Shown one piece after another: positions 35,185-44,858 of a stretch of DNA of 64,000 nucleotides. Position 1 is the first letter of the stretch; every line of letters begins with the position of its first letter. The position numbers were made by a program, and so were the translations under genes. The notes beneath the pieces are model-generated. The model did no database searches. It had not been told where the DNA came from and saw only the letters and a list, made by a program, of their open reading frames with translations. This DNA comes from Dinoroseobacter shibae DFL 12 = DSM 16493. Its GTDB lineage: Bacteria; Pseudomonadota; Alphaproteobacteria; Rhodobacterales; Rhodobacteraceae. The DNA lies in assembly GCF_000018145.1 (NCBI RefSeq), contig NC_009952.1, positions 1,426,001 through 1,490,000 of the forward strand, written 5' to 3'.

Positions 35185-37877
35185 TGCTGTCGCTCAACCT
35201 GCTTGTCGCGATCTCGCTGGCTTATGTGGCGTTGCTCTTCGGGGTGGCTTTCGTGGCCGAACGGCGCGCGGCGCGGGGCAAGACCGGGTGGCTGCGCGCG
35301 CCGATGATCTACACGCTGAGCCTGTCGGTCTATTGCACGGCCTGGACGTTCTATGGCGCGGTGGGCTACGCGGCGCGGTCGGGGCTGGAATTCGTGACGA
35401 TCTATCTCGGTCCGACGCTGGTCTTCATCGGCTGGTGGTGGCTGCTGCGCAAGCTGGTGCGGATCGGCCGGGCGCAGCGGGTCACGTCGATCGCGGACCT
35501 GATCTCGTCGCGCTATGGCAAGTCCAACGGGCTGGCGGTGCTGGTCACCGGGATGGCGGTGATCGCCTCGGCGCCGTATATCGCGCTGCAATTGCAGTCG
35601 GTCTCGCTGTCGCTGGCGGTGTTCGATGCGGAAAGCGCGGAGGTCATGGCCAATCCCACCGGGGCGGTGATGGACGGGTTGTGGGTGGCCATCGGGCTTG
35701 CGATCTTCACGGTGCTGTTCGGGACGCGCAACCTCGATGCCAACGAGCGGCACCATGGGGTGGTCATGGCCATCGCGGTCGAAGCGGTGATGAAGCTCGT
35801 GGCCCTGCTGGCGGTGGGGGTGTTCGTGGTCTGGGGGCTGGCCGACGGGGTCGGGGATATCCTGACGCGGCTCGACGCCTCGCCGGTCTCGGCCTGGCAG
35901 GTCGAGGGCGGGCGCTGGGTCGGGTTGATCTTCGTCTCGGCGGCGGCGGTGATCTGCCTGCCGCGGATGTTCCAGGTGATGGTGGTCGAGAATGCCGACG
36001 AGTCCCACCTGAGCACGGCAAGCTGGGCCTTTCCCGCCTACCTGATGCTGATGAGCCTGTTCGTGATCCCGATCGCGGTGGTGGGGCTGGACCTGATGCC
36101 CGCGGGGGCCAACCCGGACCTGTTCGTGCTGACCCTGCCGCTGTCGCAGGATCAGAACATGCTGGCGGCGCTGGCGTTTCTGGGCGGGTTTTCCTCGGCG
36201 ACCTCCATGGTGATCGTGGCGGCCATCGCGCTGTCGACCATGGTGTCGAACCACATCATCATGCCGGTCTGGCTGAGCCTGCAGGATGGCGGCAAGGCCA
36301 GCGTGTCGGGCGATGTGCGGCGCGCGATGCTGTTCTCGCGGCGGATCTCGATCGCGGCGGTGCTGGGCATGGGCTATGCCTATTTCGCCCTGTCCGAAGG
36401 CGGCGAGGCGCTGGCGGCGATCGGGTTGATCTCGTTCGTGGGCGCGGCGCAGGTGCTGCCGGCGCTGCTCGGGGGGATTTTCTGGCGCGGGGCGACCCGG
36501 CGCGGCGCGGTCGCGGGCCTGATCGCGGGGTTCGCGGTCTGGGCCTACACGTTCTACATGCCCAGCCTCGCGGTGCCGGGATCGGTGCTGGCCGATATCG
36601 TGCGGGACGGGCCGCTGGGCATGGGGTTCCTGCGGCCGCACGGGCTGTTCGGGCTGACGGGGCTCGACCCGCTGGTGCATGCGCTGCTGTGGTCGATGGT
36701 GCTGAATGCGGGGCTGTTCCTGGGGGTGTCCCTGCTGTCCTTCCCGTCGCCGATGGAGCGGTTGCAGGGCGCGCAGTTCGTCAACGTGTTCGAGCATTCG
36801 ACCACCCCGCGCAGCTGGGCCGGGGGGCGGGCGGAGGCCGAGGATCTGCTGATCATGGCGCAGCGGATCCTGGGCCCGGACGAGGCCCATAACGTCTTCA
36901 GCGCAGCCGCGCGCGCCCAGGGCAAGACCGGGTACCTGCCGGACACGACGCCTGAATTCCTGATGGACCTTGAGCGGGAGCTGGCCGGATCGGTGGGCGC
37001 GGCCACGGCCCATGCGATGATCGCGCAGATCAACGGCGGGGCGTCGGTGTCGGTGCGCGAATTGATGGCGGTGGCCGACGAGACCGCGCAGATGATGGAA
37101 TATTCCAGCCAGCTGGAGGCCAAGTCGCGGGAGCTGGAGGCGACGGCGACCAAGCTGCGCGAGGCCAACGAGAAGCTCACCGAGCTGTCGGTGCAGAAGG
37201 ACGCCTTCCTGAGCCAGATCAGCCACGAGCTGCGCACGCCGATGACCTCGATCCGGTCGTTTTCCGAGATTCTGATGCAGGGGCGGCTGGAGCCGGAGGT
37301 GCGGCGGCGCTATTCCTCGATCATCCATGACGAGAGCCTGCGGCTGACCCGGCTGCTCGACGATCTGCTGGATCTCAGCGTGCTGGAGAACGGGCAGGTG
37401 GTGCTGAACCCGCAGCAGGAGCGGCTGGGCGACCTGATCGACCGGGCGATCTCGGCCTCGGCGGTGGGACATGCGCGCAGCCTGAGGGTGCTGCGCGATC
37501 CGGGGCAGGAAGATCACGTGATCTACACCGATACCGACCGGCTGGTGCAGGTGTTCATCAACATCATCGCCAACACGATCAAGTATTGCGACGCGACCGA
37601 TCCGGAACTGCGGATCGAGGTGCGCGCGGGCGAGGGGATGCTGCAGCTCGATTTCATCGACAACGGCTCGGGCATCCCGGCGCGCAGCCATGGCCTGATC
37701 TTCGAGAAATTCGCGCGGCTGGACGACCAGACCAAGGCGGGCGGCGCGGGGCTGGGTCTGGCGATCTGCCGCGAGGTGATGAGCAAGCTGGGCGGATCGA
37801 TCGATTACCTGCGCGGGCAGTCGGGCGCGGCGTTCCGGGTCAGCCTGCCGATGGAGATTTCCCGCGCCGTGGCCTGA
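35184..37877 (+). CDS. Sodium/solute symporter-histidine kinase (CrbS/CbrA-like)
   Basis: An 897-aa fusion. Residues 1-510 are a solute:sodium symporter (SSSF, PutP-like) with about 13 helices. After a linker with a coiled coil (about 640-665), the HisKA domain has SHELRTPMTSIR with phospho-His about 680; the HATPase_c domain shows the N-box (NTIKYC), DNGSGIP G1 and GGAGLGLAIC G2 boxes. CrbS and CbrA of this build control acetate (acs) or amino acid catabolism. Here acs, Liv and an acyl regulator are all within 12 kb, so acetate or a related acid is the likely signal. Confidence 0.93.
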   Translation: MLSLNLLVAISLAYVALLFGVAFVAERRAARGKTGWLRAPMIYTLSLSVYCTAWTFYGAVGYAARSGLEFVTIYLGPTLVFIGWWWLLRKLVRIGRAQRVTSIADLISSRYGKSNGLAVLVTGMAVIASAPYIALQLQSVSLSLAVFDAESAEVMANPTGAVMDGLWVAIGLAIFTVLFGTRNLDANERHHGVVMAIAVEAVMKLVALLAVGVFVVWGLADGVGDILTRLDASPVSAWQVEGGRWVGLIFVSAAAVICLPRMFQVMVVENADESHLSTASWAFPAYLMLMSLFVIPIAVVGLDLMPAGANPDLFVLTLPLSQDQNMLAALAFLGGFSSATSMVIVAAIALSTMVSNHIIMPVWLSLQDGGKASVSGDVRRAMLFSRRISIAAVLGMGYAYFALSEGGEALAAIGLISFVGAAQVLPALLGGIFWRGATRRGAVAGLIAGFAVWAYTFYMPSLAVPGSVLADIVRDGPLGMGFLRPHGLFGLTGLDPLVHALLWSMVLNAGLFLGVSLLSFPSPMERLQGAQFVNVFEHSTTPRSWAGGRAEAEDLLIMAQRILGPDEAHNVFSAAARAQGKTGYLPDTTPEFLMDLERELAGSVGAATAHAMIAQINGGASVSVRELMAVADETAQMMEYSSQLEAKSRELEATATKLREANEKLTELSVQKDAFLSQISHELRTPMTSIRSFSEILMQGRLEPEVRRRYSSIIHDESLRLTRLLDDLLDLSVLENGQVVLNPQQERLGDLIDRAISASAVGHARSLRVLRDPGQEDHVIYTDTDRLVQVFINIIANTIKYCDATDPELRIEVRAGEGMLQLDFIDNGSGIPARSHGLIFEKFARLDDQTKAGGAGLGLAICREVMSKLGGSIDYLRGQSGAAFRVSLPMEISRAVA

Positions 37878-37925
37878 GCCGGTTACCTCGCCTTAACCCG
37901 AGTGCGCGACAAGGGGGTGTTCCGA

Positions 37926-38975
37926 TTGCAGAATGCGAGTCGCCCCATGTCCGTGCCAGACCAGTCCGCGCTTTTGCGGCGCAAGATGGAAAGCAGCCCC
38001 GCGGCCCAGGGCGGCAGCGCAGCCCCCGTCTCGCCCGAGATGGCGAGCCTGCGGGCCGTGGCGCGCGCGGGCTTCATCGCCGCCGGGCTGAAGATCGCCG
38101 CACCGTCGGTCCAGGTGGTGGACACCGACGGGGTGGCCGGGCTTGCCGAACAGATGGCCGATGTCGCGCTGCTGATCCCCTGCAATGCCCCCGACGGGGC
38201 GGAGGGGTTCGCGGCCCTGTCCTCGGGGGGTATGACCGGGTTGGTGGAAAAGACCACCACGGGGCGGATCTCGCCGGGCGAGCCCGAGCCGCGGGACGCC
38301 AGCAGCATCGACCAGCTTCTGTGCCGGGGCTTCATCGAGCGGTTCTTCGAGGCCTGGGGTGAGTTGCTGGCGGGCACGTCCCATGAGGCGTGGCTGGCGG
38401 GCTATGCCCCCACGGACGGGATGATGCAGCCCGATGTGCTGTCGGTGTCGGCGCCCGATATTCCCTACAGGCTCTATCTGATCACCGCGCAGTTCGACGG
38501 GCTGCGCGAGGTGGCCTTCAGCGTGGCCCTGCCGGTGAGCCGGCCCCGACCCGCCGATCTGGTCGAGACCGGGGATGCCGCGCGGAGCACGGGCGAATGG
38601 GCCAAGGACTGGCGTGCGGCGGTGCTGGAAAGCCCGGCGGAGCTGGACGCGGTGTTGTGCAAGCTGGAGTTGTCCCTGGACGAGGTGCGCCGCTGGGCAC
38701 CGGGGGACCGGGTGTCGATCCCGGCCTCGGCGCTGTCCTCGGTGTCGCTGGGCCGACGCAACGGGCCGAGCGTGGCCACCGCGCGGCTGGGGCAGGCGCG
38801 GGGCGTGCGGGCGCTGCGGCTGAACGAGATCACCACCCAGCGGGTTGGCGGGATCGCGTCGCGTCCGGTGCCACCGGAACCCTTGCCGCCAGGTGCGGGA
38901 TTTCAGGACGAGGCGGGGATCCCGGCGCAGGTCGCGCCCCCCGAGCCGGAGAGTGGCGCGGCGGCAGGTCCCTGA
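37926..38975 (+). CDS. Orphan FliM/FliN-like SpoA-domain protein
   Basis: About 349 aa from TTG 37926, which has AAGGGGG 8 nt upstream; ATG 37947 is an alternative start. The region from about residue 218 to 305 resembles a SpoA/surface-presentation domain: KLELSLDEVRRWAPGDRVSIPAS, then ATARLGQARGVRALRLNEI, as in FliM and FliN of the flagellar C-ring or in type III secretion proteins. The N-terminal 200 residues are diverged but have the FliM-like CRGFIERFFEAWGELLAG region. No flagellar genes are near. It could be a motor-switch protein encoded away from the flagellar cluster. Confidence 0.72.
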   Translation: MQNASRPMSVPDQSALLRRKMESSPAAQGGSAAPVSPEMASLRAVARAGFIAAGLKIAAPSVQVVDTDGVAGLAEQMADVALLIPCNAPDGAEGFAALSSGGMTGLVEKTTTGRISPGEPEPRDASSIDQLLCRGFIERFFEAWGELLAGTSHEAWLAGYAPTDGMMQPDVLSVSAPDIPYRLYLITAQFDGLREVAFSVALPVSRPRPADLVETGDAARSTGEWAKDWRAAVLESPAELDAVLCKLELSLDEVRRWAPGDRVSIPASALSSVSLGRRNGPSVATARLGQARGVRALRLNEITTQRVGGIASRPVPPEPLPPGAGFQDEAGIPAQVAPPEPESGAAAGP

Positions 38976-38987
38976 CGGCGGCGGCGC

Positions 38988-39425
38988 TCAGCCCGCCTGT
39001 TGGGCGGCGAGCATGTCGATCTGCCCGCGCAGACCCTCCAGCGCATAACCTGCGCGCTGGGTTGCCTCCAGGATGTCGTCGGTCGGCATTTTTCCGGCCA
39101 TGGCCAGGGCCCAGACAATCGCCGACCGCGTCCCGGACGCGCAATAGGCCAGCACCTTGCCCTCGGGATTTCCGGCGATGGCGTCGGCCTGGTCGGTGAC
39201 ATCGTCCATCGACAGCGCGCCGCCGATCACCGGGTTGTCGCAGAAACGCAGCCCGGCGGCCTCGACGGCGATGCGCATCACCTCCGCCGACAGCTCCGGC
39301 GGGTTTTCCATGTCGGGCCGGTTGCAGATCACGGTGGTAAAGCCCGCCGCCGCGATTTCAGGAATATCCGTCGGCATCAGTTGCGGCGCGACTGCGTAGG
39401 TCTCGGAGAGCGGGCGATAGGTCAT
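38988..39425 (-). CDS. DUF442/TIGR01244 phosphatase- or sulfurtransferase-like protein
   Basis: A 145-aa protein of the family fused to Blh beta-lactamase-like hydrolases. It has the tyrosine-phosphatase-like fold with active-site loop CASGTRS (about Cys94) and the upstream FTTVICNRPDMENP segment. The start ATG 39425 is chosen because the 25 residues before it are Arg/Pro-rich and unconserved. Activity, whether phosphatase or sulfur transfer, is not established for the family. Convergent with the FliM-like gene. Confidence 0.86.
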   Translation of the reverse strand: MTYRPLSETYAVAPQLMPTDIPEIAAAGFTTVICNRPDMENPPELSAEVMRIAVEAAGLRFCDNPVIGGALSMDDVTDQADAIAGNPEGKVLAYCASGTRSAIVWALAMAGKMPTDDILEATQRAGYALEGLRGQIDMLAAQQAG

Positions 39426-39573
39426 GGGCCCGTTGTAGAGGCCGCGCCGGGGGAGGTCCAGTGGCCGAAACCCCGCCGGGCGATGTCGCGAACCTGTCAT
39501 CGTTGACCTGTATCAAGGAAGCGCTTGGCGCTGGACGTTAAGCTCTTGGCAGGATTTCGCGGGGGAGAGGCGA

Positions 39574-39852
39574 ATGGACCTTCTGGAACGCCAGACCGAG
39601 TTGCGCGCCGAGCGGCGGGCATTGATCGAAACCCTCAGGCGGGGGCGGCCGGGGGCCGTCACGCGACCGGGGCGGCGGGCCGAGGCCGGATCGCCCGAAT
39701 TGCGACAGTTGCGGCGCCTGGAGCTCGCGCTCAAACGGATCGAGACCGGGGCCTACGGGCTGTGCATGGCCTGTGGCGGAGAGATTTCGCCAGGGCGGCT
39801 GCATGCGTGTCCGGCCACGGCCTTGTGCGCGTCTTGCAAAGGGGAGGGGTAG
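39574..39852 (+). CDS. DksA/TraR-type zinc-finger protein
   Basis: A 92-aa protein with a helical coiled coil (residues 4-60) and a C-terminal four-cysteine finger CMACG...CPAT..CASC (about Cys65, Cys68, Cys78/Cys84/Cys87). It is like short DksA-type proteins that bind the RNA polymerase secondary channel, but lacks a clear acidic DxxDxA coiled-coil tip, so its activity on transcription is uncertain. GGGGGAGAGGCG precedes the ATG. Confidence 0.82.
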   Translation: MDLLERQTELRAERRALIETLRRGRPGAVTRPGRRAEAGSPELRQLRRLELALKRIETGAYGLCMACGGEISPGRLHACPATALCASCKGEG

Positions 39853-39905
39853 GCCCGATGTCCAGTCGGGCCCCTTCCAAACCGATGTCTATGGGGAGAA
39901 AATCC

Positions 39906-40133
39906 ATGACCACCGATCAGACCTTGACCAAGGTATTCAGCCTTCTGGACCGCGTTCAGGCAGATCCGGCGCGCGGGTTTGCCTGCGAAGCCGAACTGGC
40001 GCGGGCGGTTGCGGAGCTTGAGACCATGGAGGTGGCGGTGCCTGCGTCCCTCCATGATTTGTGCGCGCGTCTGCGTGCGGAGCGTCGGGCCTTCGAAGCC
40101 CAGGAAGACGCATTCGACAACATGCCGGTCTGA
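39906..40133 (+). CDS. Small hypothetical protein, 75 aa
   Basis: A helical, charged 75-aa protein beginning MTTDQTLTKVFSLLDRV after a GGGGAG site at good spacing. It contains an ELE/ARLRAERRAFEAQED amphipathic region and no membrane segment. It lies 53 nt after the DksA-type gene and may share its mRNA. No known domain is recognised. Confidence 0.6.
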   Translation: MTTDQTLTKVFSLLDRVQADPARGFACEAELARAVAELETMEVAVPASLHDLCARLRAERRAFEAQEDAFDNMPV

Positions 40134-40212
40134 TCCGCGCGATCGGCCATGTGTCACCGGCAGGGGCGGCGGCGCCCCTTGTCAGCCCACTCCGCGCGGG
40201 GAGGGTTTCACC

Positions 40213-40458
40213 ATGCTTACCGAGACACCCTTGGAAGCTGCTGAGTCGCAGACCGACTCAGATCGCCTCAGAGCGCAGATCCGGGCGCTGCTCGCCTCTC
40301 CGGGGCTTGCGTCCGAGGTGGCGCGCGACCTGCACGTGCCGCAACCGCTGGGCCGGGATCCGACGATCGCGATGTGCCGTCCCCCGGTGATGCTGGTGCA
40401 ACTCGCGCGCCTGGGGCGGGAAATTCCGAAGCCGTCACGGCCGAGGGTTTTGCTCTAG
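40213..40458 (+). CDS. Small hypothetical protein, 81 aa
   Basis: An 81-aa reading frame beginning MLTETPLEAAESQTDSDRL after GGGGAGGG. The N-terminal half is acidic/helical and the C-terminus is basic. No domain is recognised. It is supported only by ribosome binding site, codon character and position in a run of small genes. Confidence 0.45.
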   Translation: MLTETPLEAAESQTDSDRLRAQIRALLASPGLASEVARDLHVPQPLGRDPTIAMCRPPVMLVQLARLGREIPKPSRPRVLL

Positions 40459-40557
40459 CGCCGCGCGCCGGGCTACACAGCGCGGTTGCAAAGCGGTTTC
40501 TCCGCTGTCAGCCTGTTGCCCAACCGGGGAAACCCGGTGCTGGAACAGGAGACAAGA

Positions 40558-41793
40558 ATGAATTTCATCAAAACCGGATTTTTGCCCGCAGCGATTCTGG
40601 CCGTGGGGATCGGCGGGGCGTCGGCCTGCGAGCTGGCCGAAGGCTCCGTGCGCATCCTGTCCAACGATTTCCCCGCCCTGCAGGCCGTTACCGGCGCGGC
40701 GGCGGCCTGTGCCACGGGCGGGGCGACGGTGACGGCGAACCTGACGACCGAGCACCGCAACATCCAGGTGGCGGCCCTGACCGCGGATCCGGCGGAATAT
40801 ACCTCGGCCGTGGTGTCGAATTCGAGCCTCGTGCCGCTGCTGACCGACGGGCTGGTGCGGCCGCTGGACGATCTGATCGCGGCCCATGGGGCGGGGGTGT
40901 CGCCGAACCAGAAGATCATGATCGACGGGCGCACCATGGCGATCGCCTTCATGGCCAATGCGCAGCACCTCTATTATCGGCGCGACATCCTGGAGGCGGC
41001 GGGGCTGGAGGTGCCGACGACCTATGAGGAGGTGCTCGCCGCGGCAGAGGCGATCCGCGACCAGGGGCTGATGGAATTTCCCCTCGGCGGGACGTTCAAG
41101 GCGGGCTGGAACCTGGCCCAGGAATTCGTGAACATGTATCTCGGCCATGGTGGGGCGTTTTTCGAGCCCGGCTCGGCGGCCCCGGCGATCAACAATGCCC
41201 AAGGGGTTGCGGCGCTGGAGATGATGAAGGCGCTGACCGCGTACATGAACCCGGATTTTCTCACCTACGATTCCAATGCCTTGCAGGCCGAATTTGAAGC
41301 AGGAAACGTGGCGCTGGCCAATTTCTGGGGCTCGCGGGCCGGCGGCGTGACCGATGCGGAGGGCGCGACCCCCGAGATCGCGGCGGCCATCGGGTTCGCG
41401 GCGGCCCCCACGGTGGCGGGGGGCACGACGCCGGCGTCGACCCTGTGGTGGGACGGGTTCACCATCGCCACCAACATCCCGGACGTGGATGCGGAGGCGA
41501 GCTTCGTCGCCATGGTCCACGGCGCCTCGACCGAGGTGGCCAATGCCAATCCCAACGCGGCGGTCTGGCTGATCGACGGCTACACCCCGGGCGACGCGGC
41601 GGTGGGCGTTCTGGCTACGGCGCAGATGGGCACGTCGCCCTATCCGATGCTGCCCTATATGAGCCTGATGCACACCGCGCTCGGCACCGAGATCGTCGAG
41701 TTCCTGCAAGGCAGCGAGACGGCGGAACAGGCCCTGTCGGATGTGGAGGCGTCCTACAGGGCGGCCGCGCGCGAAGCGGGCTTTCTGAACTGA
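40558..41793 (+). CDS. CUT1-type ABC sugar-binding protein
   Basis: A 411-aa extracellular solute-binding protein, family 1. A Sec signal peptide occupies residues 1-21 (ASA-C). Typical segments are visible: SVRILSNDF, YRRDILEAAGLEVPTTYEEVLAAAEAIRD and a C-terminal ATAQMGTSPYPMLPYMS. It captures a sugar or polyol and delivers it to the permeases that follow (60-nt gap). ACAGGAGA precedes ATG 40558. The substrate is not deducible. Confidence 0.92.
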   Translation: MNFIKTGFLPAAILAVGIGGASACELAEGSVRILSNDFPALQAVTGAAAACATGGATVTANLTTEHRNIQVAALTADPAEYTSAVVSNSSLVPLLTDGLVRPLDDLIAAHGAGVSPNQKIMIDGRTMAIAFMANAQHLYYRRDILEAAGLEVPTTYEEVLAAAEAIRDQGLMEFPLGGTFKAGWNLAQEFVNMYLGHGGAFFEPGSAAPAINNAQGVAALEMMKALTAYMNPDFLTYDSNALQAEFEAGNVALANFWGSRAGGVTDAEGATPEIAAAIGFAAAPTVAGGTTPASTLWWDGFTIATNIPDVDAEASFVAMVHGASTEVANANPNAAVWLIDGYTPGDAAVGVLATAQMGTSPYPMLPYMSLMHTALGTEIVEFLQGSETAEQALSDVEASYRAAAREAGFLN

Positions 41794-41853
41794 GCCGGGG
41801 CGGCGGGGGCGGGCACCAGCCCCCGCCGCGCGGCCAACAGGGGAGCCGCCGGG

Positions 41854-42885
41854 ATGAAGCACAGGACGTTTTTCTGGTTCATGCTGCCCTCGGGCATCGC
41901 GATGCTGCTGTTCATCGCGCTGCCCATCGTGTCGGTTTTTGTGCAGTCGCTGTTTGTCGAGAACGAGAAGGTGCTGGTGGAGGTGGTGACCTCCGGGCCT
42001 TTCGGGACCACGACACAGGTGGTGGTGGACGAGGCGGCGACCGCGGTGCTGAACGCGGCCAACCCCCTGGGGCAATTCAACGGGTTCGGCACCTATGCCA
42101 ACCGCAATCACCTGGCTTTTGCCGAGGTGGCGGAATTCTGGCGGTCCTCGGACAGCTTGGGCGCGTTTGCGCGCCAGGTCTACGGGCTGCCGTTCTACAA
42201 GGCGCTGACCTTTACCCTGGCCTATACGTTCATCGTGACGCCGCTGATCATCGCCCTGGGGTTCCTGATCGCGGTGGCGGTGAACGCGCTGCCGCGGCTC
42301 CTGAAGGGGCCGGTGATCTTCACCTCGCTCTTGCCCATGATCATCACGCCGCTGGTCGGCTCGCTGATCCTGTTCTGGATGATCGACAGCCGGGGGGTGA
42401 TCGGCAAGACGCTGCAATTCATTTTCGAGGACCCGGACCTGAGCCTTAAGGCGTCGCCGATGCTGACCTGGATCACGCTGATGGTCTATGGGGTGTGGTC
42501 GTCGGCGCCCTTTGCCTTCGTGGTGTTCTATGCGGGCCTGCAGACCGTGCCGCAGGACACCCTGGAATCGGCGATGATCGACGGGGCGACGCGGTGGCAA
42601 CGGATCCGGTTCGTGGTGCTGCCCTACCTGATGCCGCTGGTCACCTTTATCGCGCTCATTCAGTTGATGGACAATTTCCGGGTGTTCGAGCCGATCGTGG
42701 GCTTCAACGCCGAGGCGAACGCGACCTCGCTCAGCTGGATCATCTATAACGACCTGCGAGGCAGCGAGGTGGCGCTGTTCGGGTCGGCCGCGGCGACCTC
42801 GATGCTGACGATCCTGGGGGTGGCGATCCTGCTGACGCCGGTGTTGATCCGGACTTGGCGCGATTTCTCGGCAAAGGGGCACTGA
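41854..42885 (+). CDS. CUT1-type ABC permease (MalF-like)
   Basis: A 343-aa permease with six or more helices and the CUT1 EAA loop (ESAMIDGATRWQRIRFVVLPYLMP). A large periplasmic region of about 75 residues follows the first helix (about 30-105), a MalF-type trait. It overlaps the next permease by a 2-nt gap (stop 42885, ATG 42888). Confidence 0.93.
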   Translation: MKHRTFFWFMLPSGIAMLLFIALPIVSVFVQSLFVENEKVLVEVVTSGPFGTTTQVVVDEAATAVLNAANPLGQFNGFGTYANRNHLAFAEVAEFWRSSDSLGAFARQVYGLPFYKALTFTLAYTFIVTPLIIALGFLIAVAVNALPRLLKGPVIFTSLLPMIITPLVGSLILFWMIDSRGVIGKTLQFIFEDPDLSLKASPMLTWITLMVYGVWSSAPFAFVVFYAGLQTVPQDTLESAMIDGATRWQRIRFVVLPYLMPLVTFIALIQLMDNFRVFEPIVGFNAEANATSLSWIIYNDLRGSEVALFGSAAATSMLTILGVAILLTPVLIRTWRDFSAKGH

Positions 42886-42887
42886 GC

Positions 42888-43772
42888 ATGGCCGACAACA
42901 TCGCGACGCGTCGGTCCATGCCCTTGCGGCTGTTCCTGTGGGGGGTTGTCCTGCTGTGGCTGATGCTGGCGGCGTTTCCGTTTTTGTGGACGCTGTGGGG
43001 GTCGTTCAAGGTGCAGGGGGATTTCTTCAGCCGGGAGGATTGGACCAATGCCCTGACCGGGGTGCGCACGCTGGCCGAGACGGGGGGCTATTTCACCGGT
43101 GGCGGCTATGCGGGCGCCTGGGTGCAGGAGGAGTTCTGGCGCGCGGGCCTGAACACGATGATCGTGACCCTGTCGGTGGTGGCGATCTCGCTGACCTTCG
43201 GCACGCTGGGGGGCTATGCGCTCAGCCGGTCGTCGTTCAAATACACGTTCTGGATCCTGATGGCGGCGCTGATCTTTCGGGCGATGCCCCATATCACGCT
43301 GGTCTCGGGGTATCTCTTGCCGTTTTTCGAGCTCAATATCTGGGGGATCCTGCCGACGACGATCATCGTGTTGGTGGCGATCAACCAGCCCTTCACCCTG
43401 TGGATGCTGCGGTCGTTTTTCATGAACATTCCCAAGGACCTGGACGAGAGTGCCATGGTCGATGGCTGCACCCGGTTTCAGGCGTTTCGGCGGGTGATCA
43501 TCCCGGTGATGTGGCCCGGCGTGATCACCACGGGGCTGTTTTCCTTCCTGCTGGCCTATAACGATTTCGCGGTGACCGCGACGCTTCTGAGCCAGGACAA
43601 CCAGACGATGATCCCTAAGATCGCCAGTTTCCTCGGCACCACGCAGCAGGAGGGCAACGTGATGTTTGCCGTGTCGGCGGTGGTGTCGGCCACGGCGCCG
43701 TTGTTCATCCTGGTGTTGTTCTTCCAGCGCCAGATCGTGAGTGGGCTGACCGCCGGGGCGGTGAAGGGATGA
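42888..43772 (+). CDS. CUT1-type ABC permease (MalG-like)
   Basis: A 294-aa permease of the MalG type with the EAA loop DESAMVDGCTRFQAFRRVIIP. ATG 42888 is chosen over one 33 nt upstream because it begins MADNIATRRS right after the first permease's stop. It pairs with the MalF-like subunit and is followed by the ATPase (42-nt gap). Confidence 0.93.
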   Translation: MADNIATRRSMPLRLFLWGVVLLWLMLAAFPFLWTLWGSFKVQGDFFSREDWTNALTGVRTLAETGGYFTGGGYAGAWVQEEFWRAGLNTMIVTLSVVAISLTFGTLGGYALSRSSFKYTFWILMAALIFRAMPHITLVSGYLLPFFELNIWGILPTTIIVLVAINQPFTLWMLRSFFMNIPKDLDESAMVDGCTRFQAFRRVIIPVMWPGVITTGLFSFLLAYNDFAVTATLLSQDNQTMIPKIASFLGTTQQEGNVMFAVSAVVSATAPLFILVLFFQRQIVSGLTAGAVKG

Positions 43773-43814
43773 GCGGGGCAGGGTGGGCGATGATGGGCGA
43801 AAGGGGAGGCCGCG

Positions 43815-44858
43815 ATGGCTGAGATCCGGCTGAACCATGTGCAGAAACGCTGGGGCTCCTTCGTCGGGGTGGAGGATTTCCACCTGACGATCCCGGATCG
43901 CGAGTTCCTGGTGCTGCTGGGCCCGTCGGGCTGTGGCAAGACCACGACCATGCGCATGATCGCGGGGCTGGAGGAGCCGAGTTCGGGGGAGATCTGGATC
44001 GGGGACCGGATGGTCAACGCGCTCGACCCCAAGGACCGGGATGTGGCGATGGTGTTCCAGAGCTACGGGCTCTATCCGAACATGAATGTCTACGAGAACA
44101 TCCGGTTTCCGCTGAAGGTTCGCAAGGTGCCGGAGGTCGAACACGAGGCGCGGGTGATGCGGGCTTCGGCCATGGTGGAGCTCGACGATTTCCTGCATCG
44201 CAAGCCCGCGGCGCTCTCGGGCGGGCAGCGGCAGCGGGTGGCGCTGGCGCGCGCCATCGTGCGCGAGCCGAACGTGTTCCTGATGGACGAGCCCCTGTCG
44301 AACCTCGATGCCAAGCTGCGGGTCAGCACGCGCGCGCAGATCAAGAACCTCAGCCACGAATTGCAGGTCACGACGATCTACGTCACCCATGACCAGATCG
44401 AGGCGATGACCCTGGCGGACCGGGTGGTGGTGATGTCGGCAGGCGTGGTGCAGCAGGTCGGCACCCCGATGGAGATCTACGACCGGCCCGCAAACACCTT
44501 CGTGGCGAGTTTCATCGGCTCGCCGGCGATGAACCTGATGGAGGGGGCGGTGACGGATGGCACCTTCCATGGCGACCGAGTGGCGATCGCGGGGCTGTCG
44601 GGGGCTGCGGGGCGGGTGACGCTGGGTTTTCGGGCCGAGGATGCGCAGGTGGTCGACAGCGACGGGCAGATCGCGGCGCCGGTCTATTCCATGGAGTTGT
44701 TGGGGGATGCGACCATGGTGACGGTGAAGGCGGGCGGAACGCTGGTGGCCGTGAAGGCGCCCAAGGAGTTTCGGGCAGAGATCGGCGCGCCGGTGCAGAT
44801 CCGCATTCCGACAGGGATCTGTCACCTGTTTGATGCGCAAACGGGGGTGCACCTGTGA
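43815..44858 (+). CDS. CUT1-type ABC ATPase (UgpC/MalK-like)
   Basis: A 347-aa ATPase: Walker A GPSGCGKTT, Q-loop VFQSYGLYPN, signature LSGGQRQRVALARA, Walker B VFLMDEPLSNLD, His switch YVTHDQIEA, and a C-terminal TOBE/regulatory domain from about residue 235. GGGGAGG precedes the ATG. Its stop overlaps the SnoaL-like gene by 4 nt (GTGA), so that small protein belongs to the same operon. Confidence 0.95.
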   Translation: MAEIRLNHVQKRWGSFVGVEDFHLTIPDREFLVLLGPSGCGKTTTMRMIAGLEEPSSGEIWIGDRMVNALDPKDRDVAMVFQSYGLYPNMNVYENIRFPLKVRKVPEVEHEARVMRASAMVELDDFLHRKPAALSGGQRQRVALARAIVREPNVFLMDEPLSNLDAKLRVSTRAQIKNLSHELQVTTIYVTHDQIEAMTLADRVVVMSAGVVQQVGTPMEIYDRPANTFVASFIGSPAMNLMEGAVTDGTFHGDRVAIAGLSGAAGRVTLGFRAEDAQVVDSDGQIAAPVYSMELLGDATMVTVKAGGTLVAVKAPKEFRAEIGAPVQIRIPTGICHLFDAQTGVHL

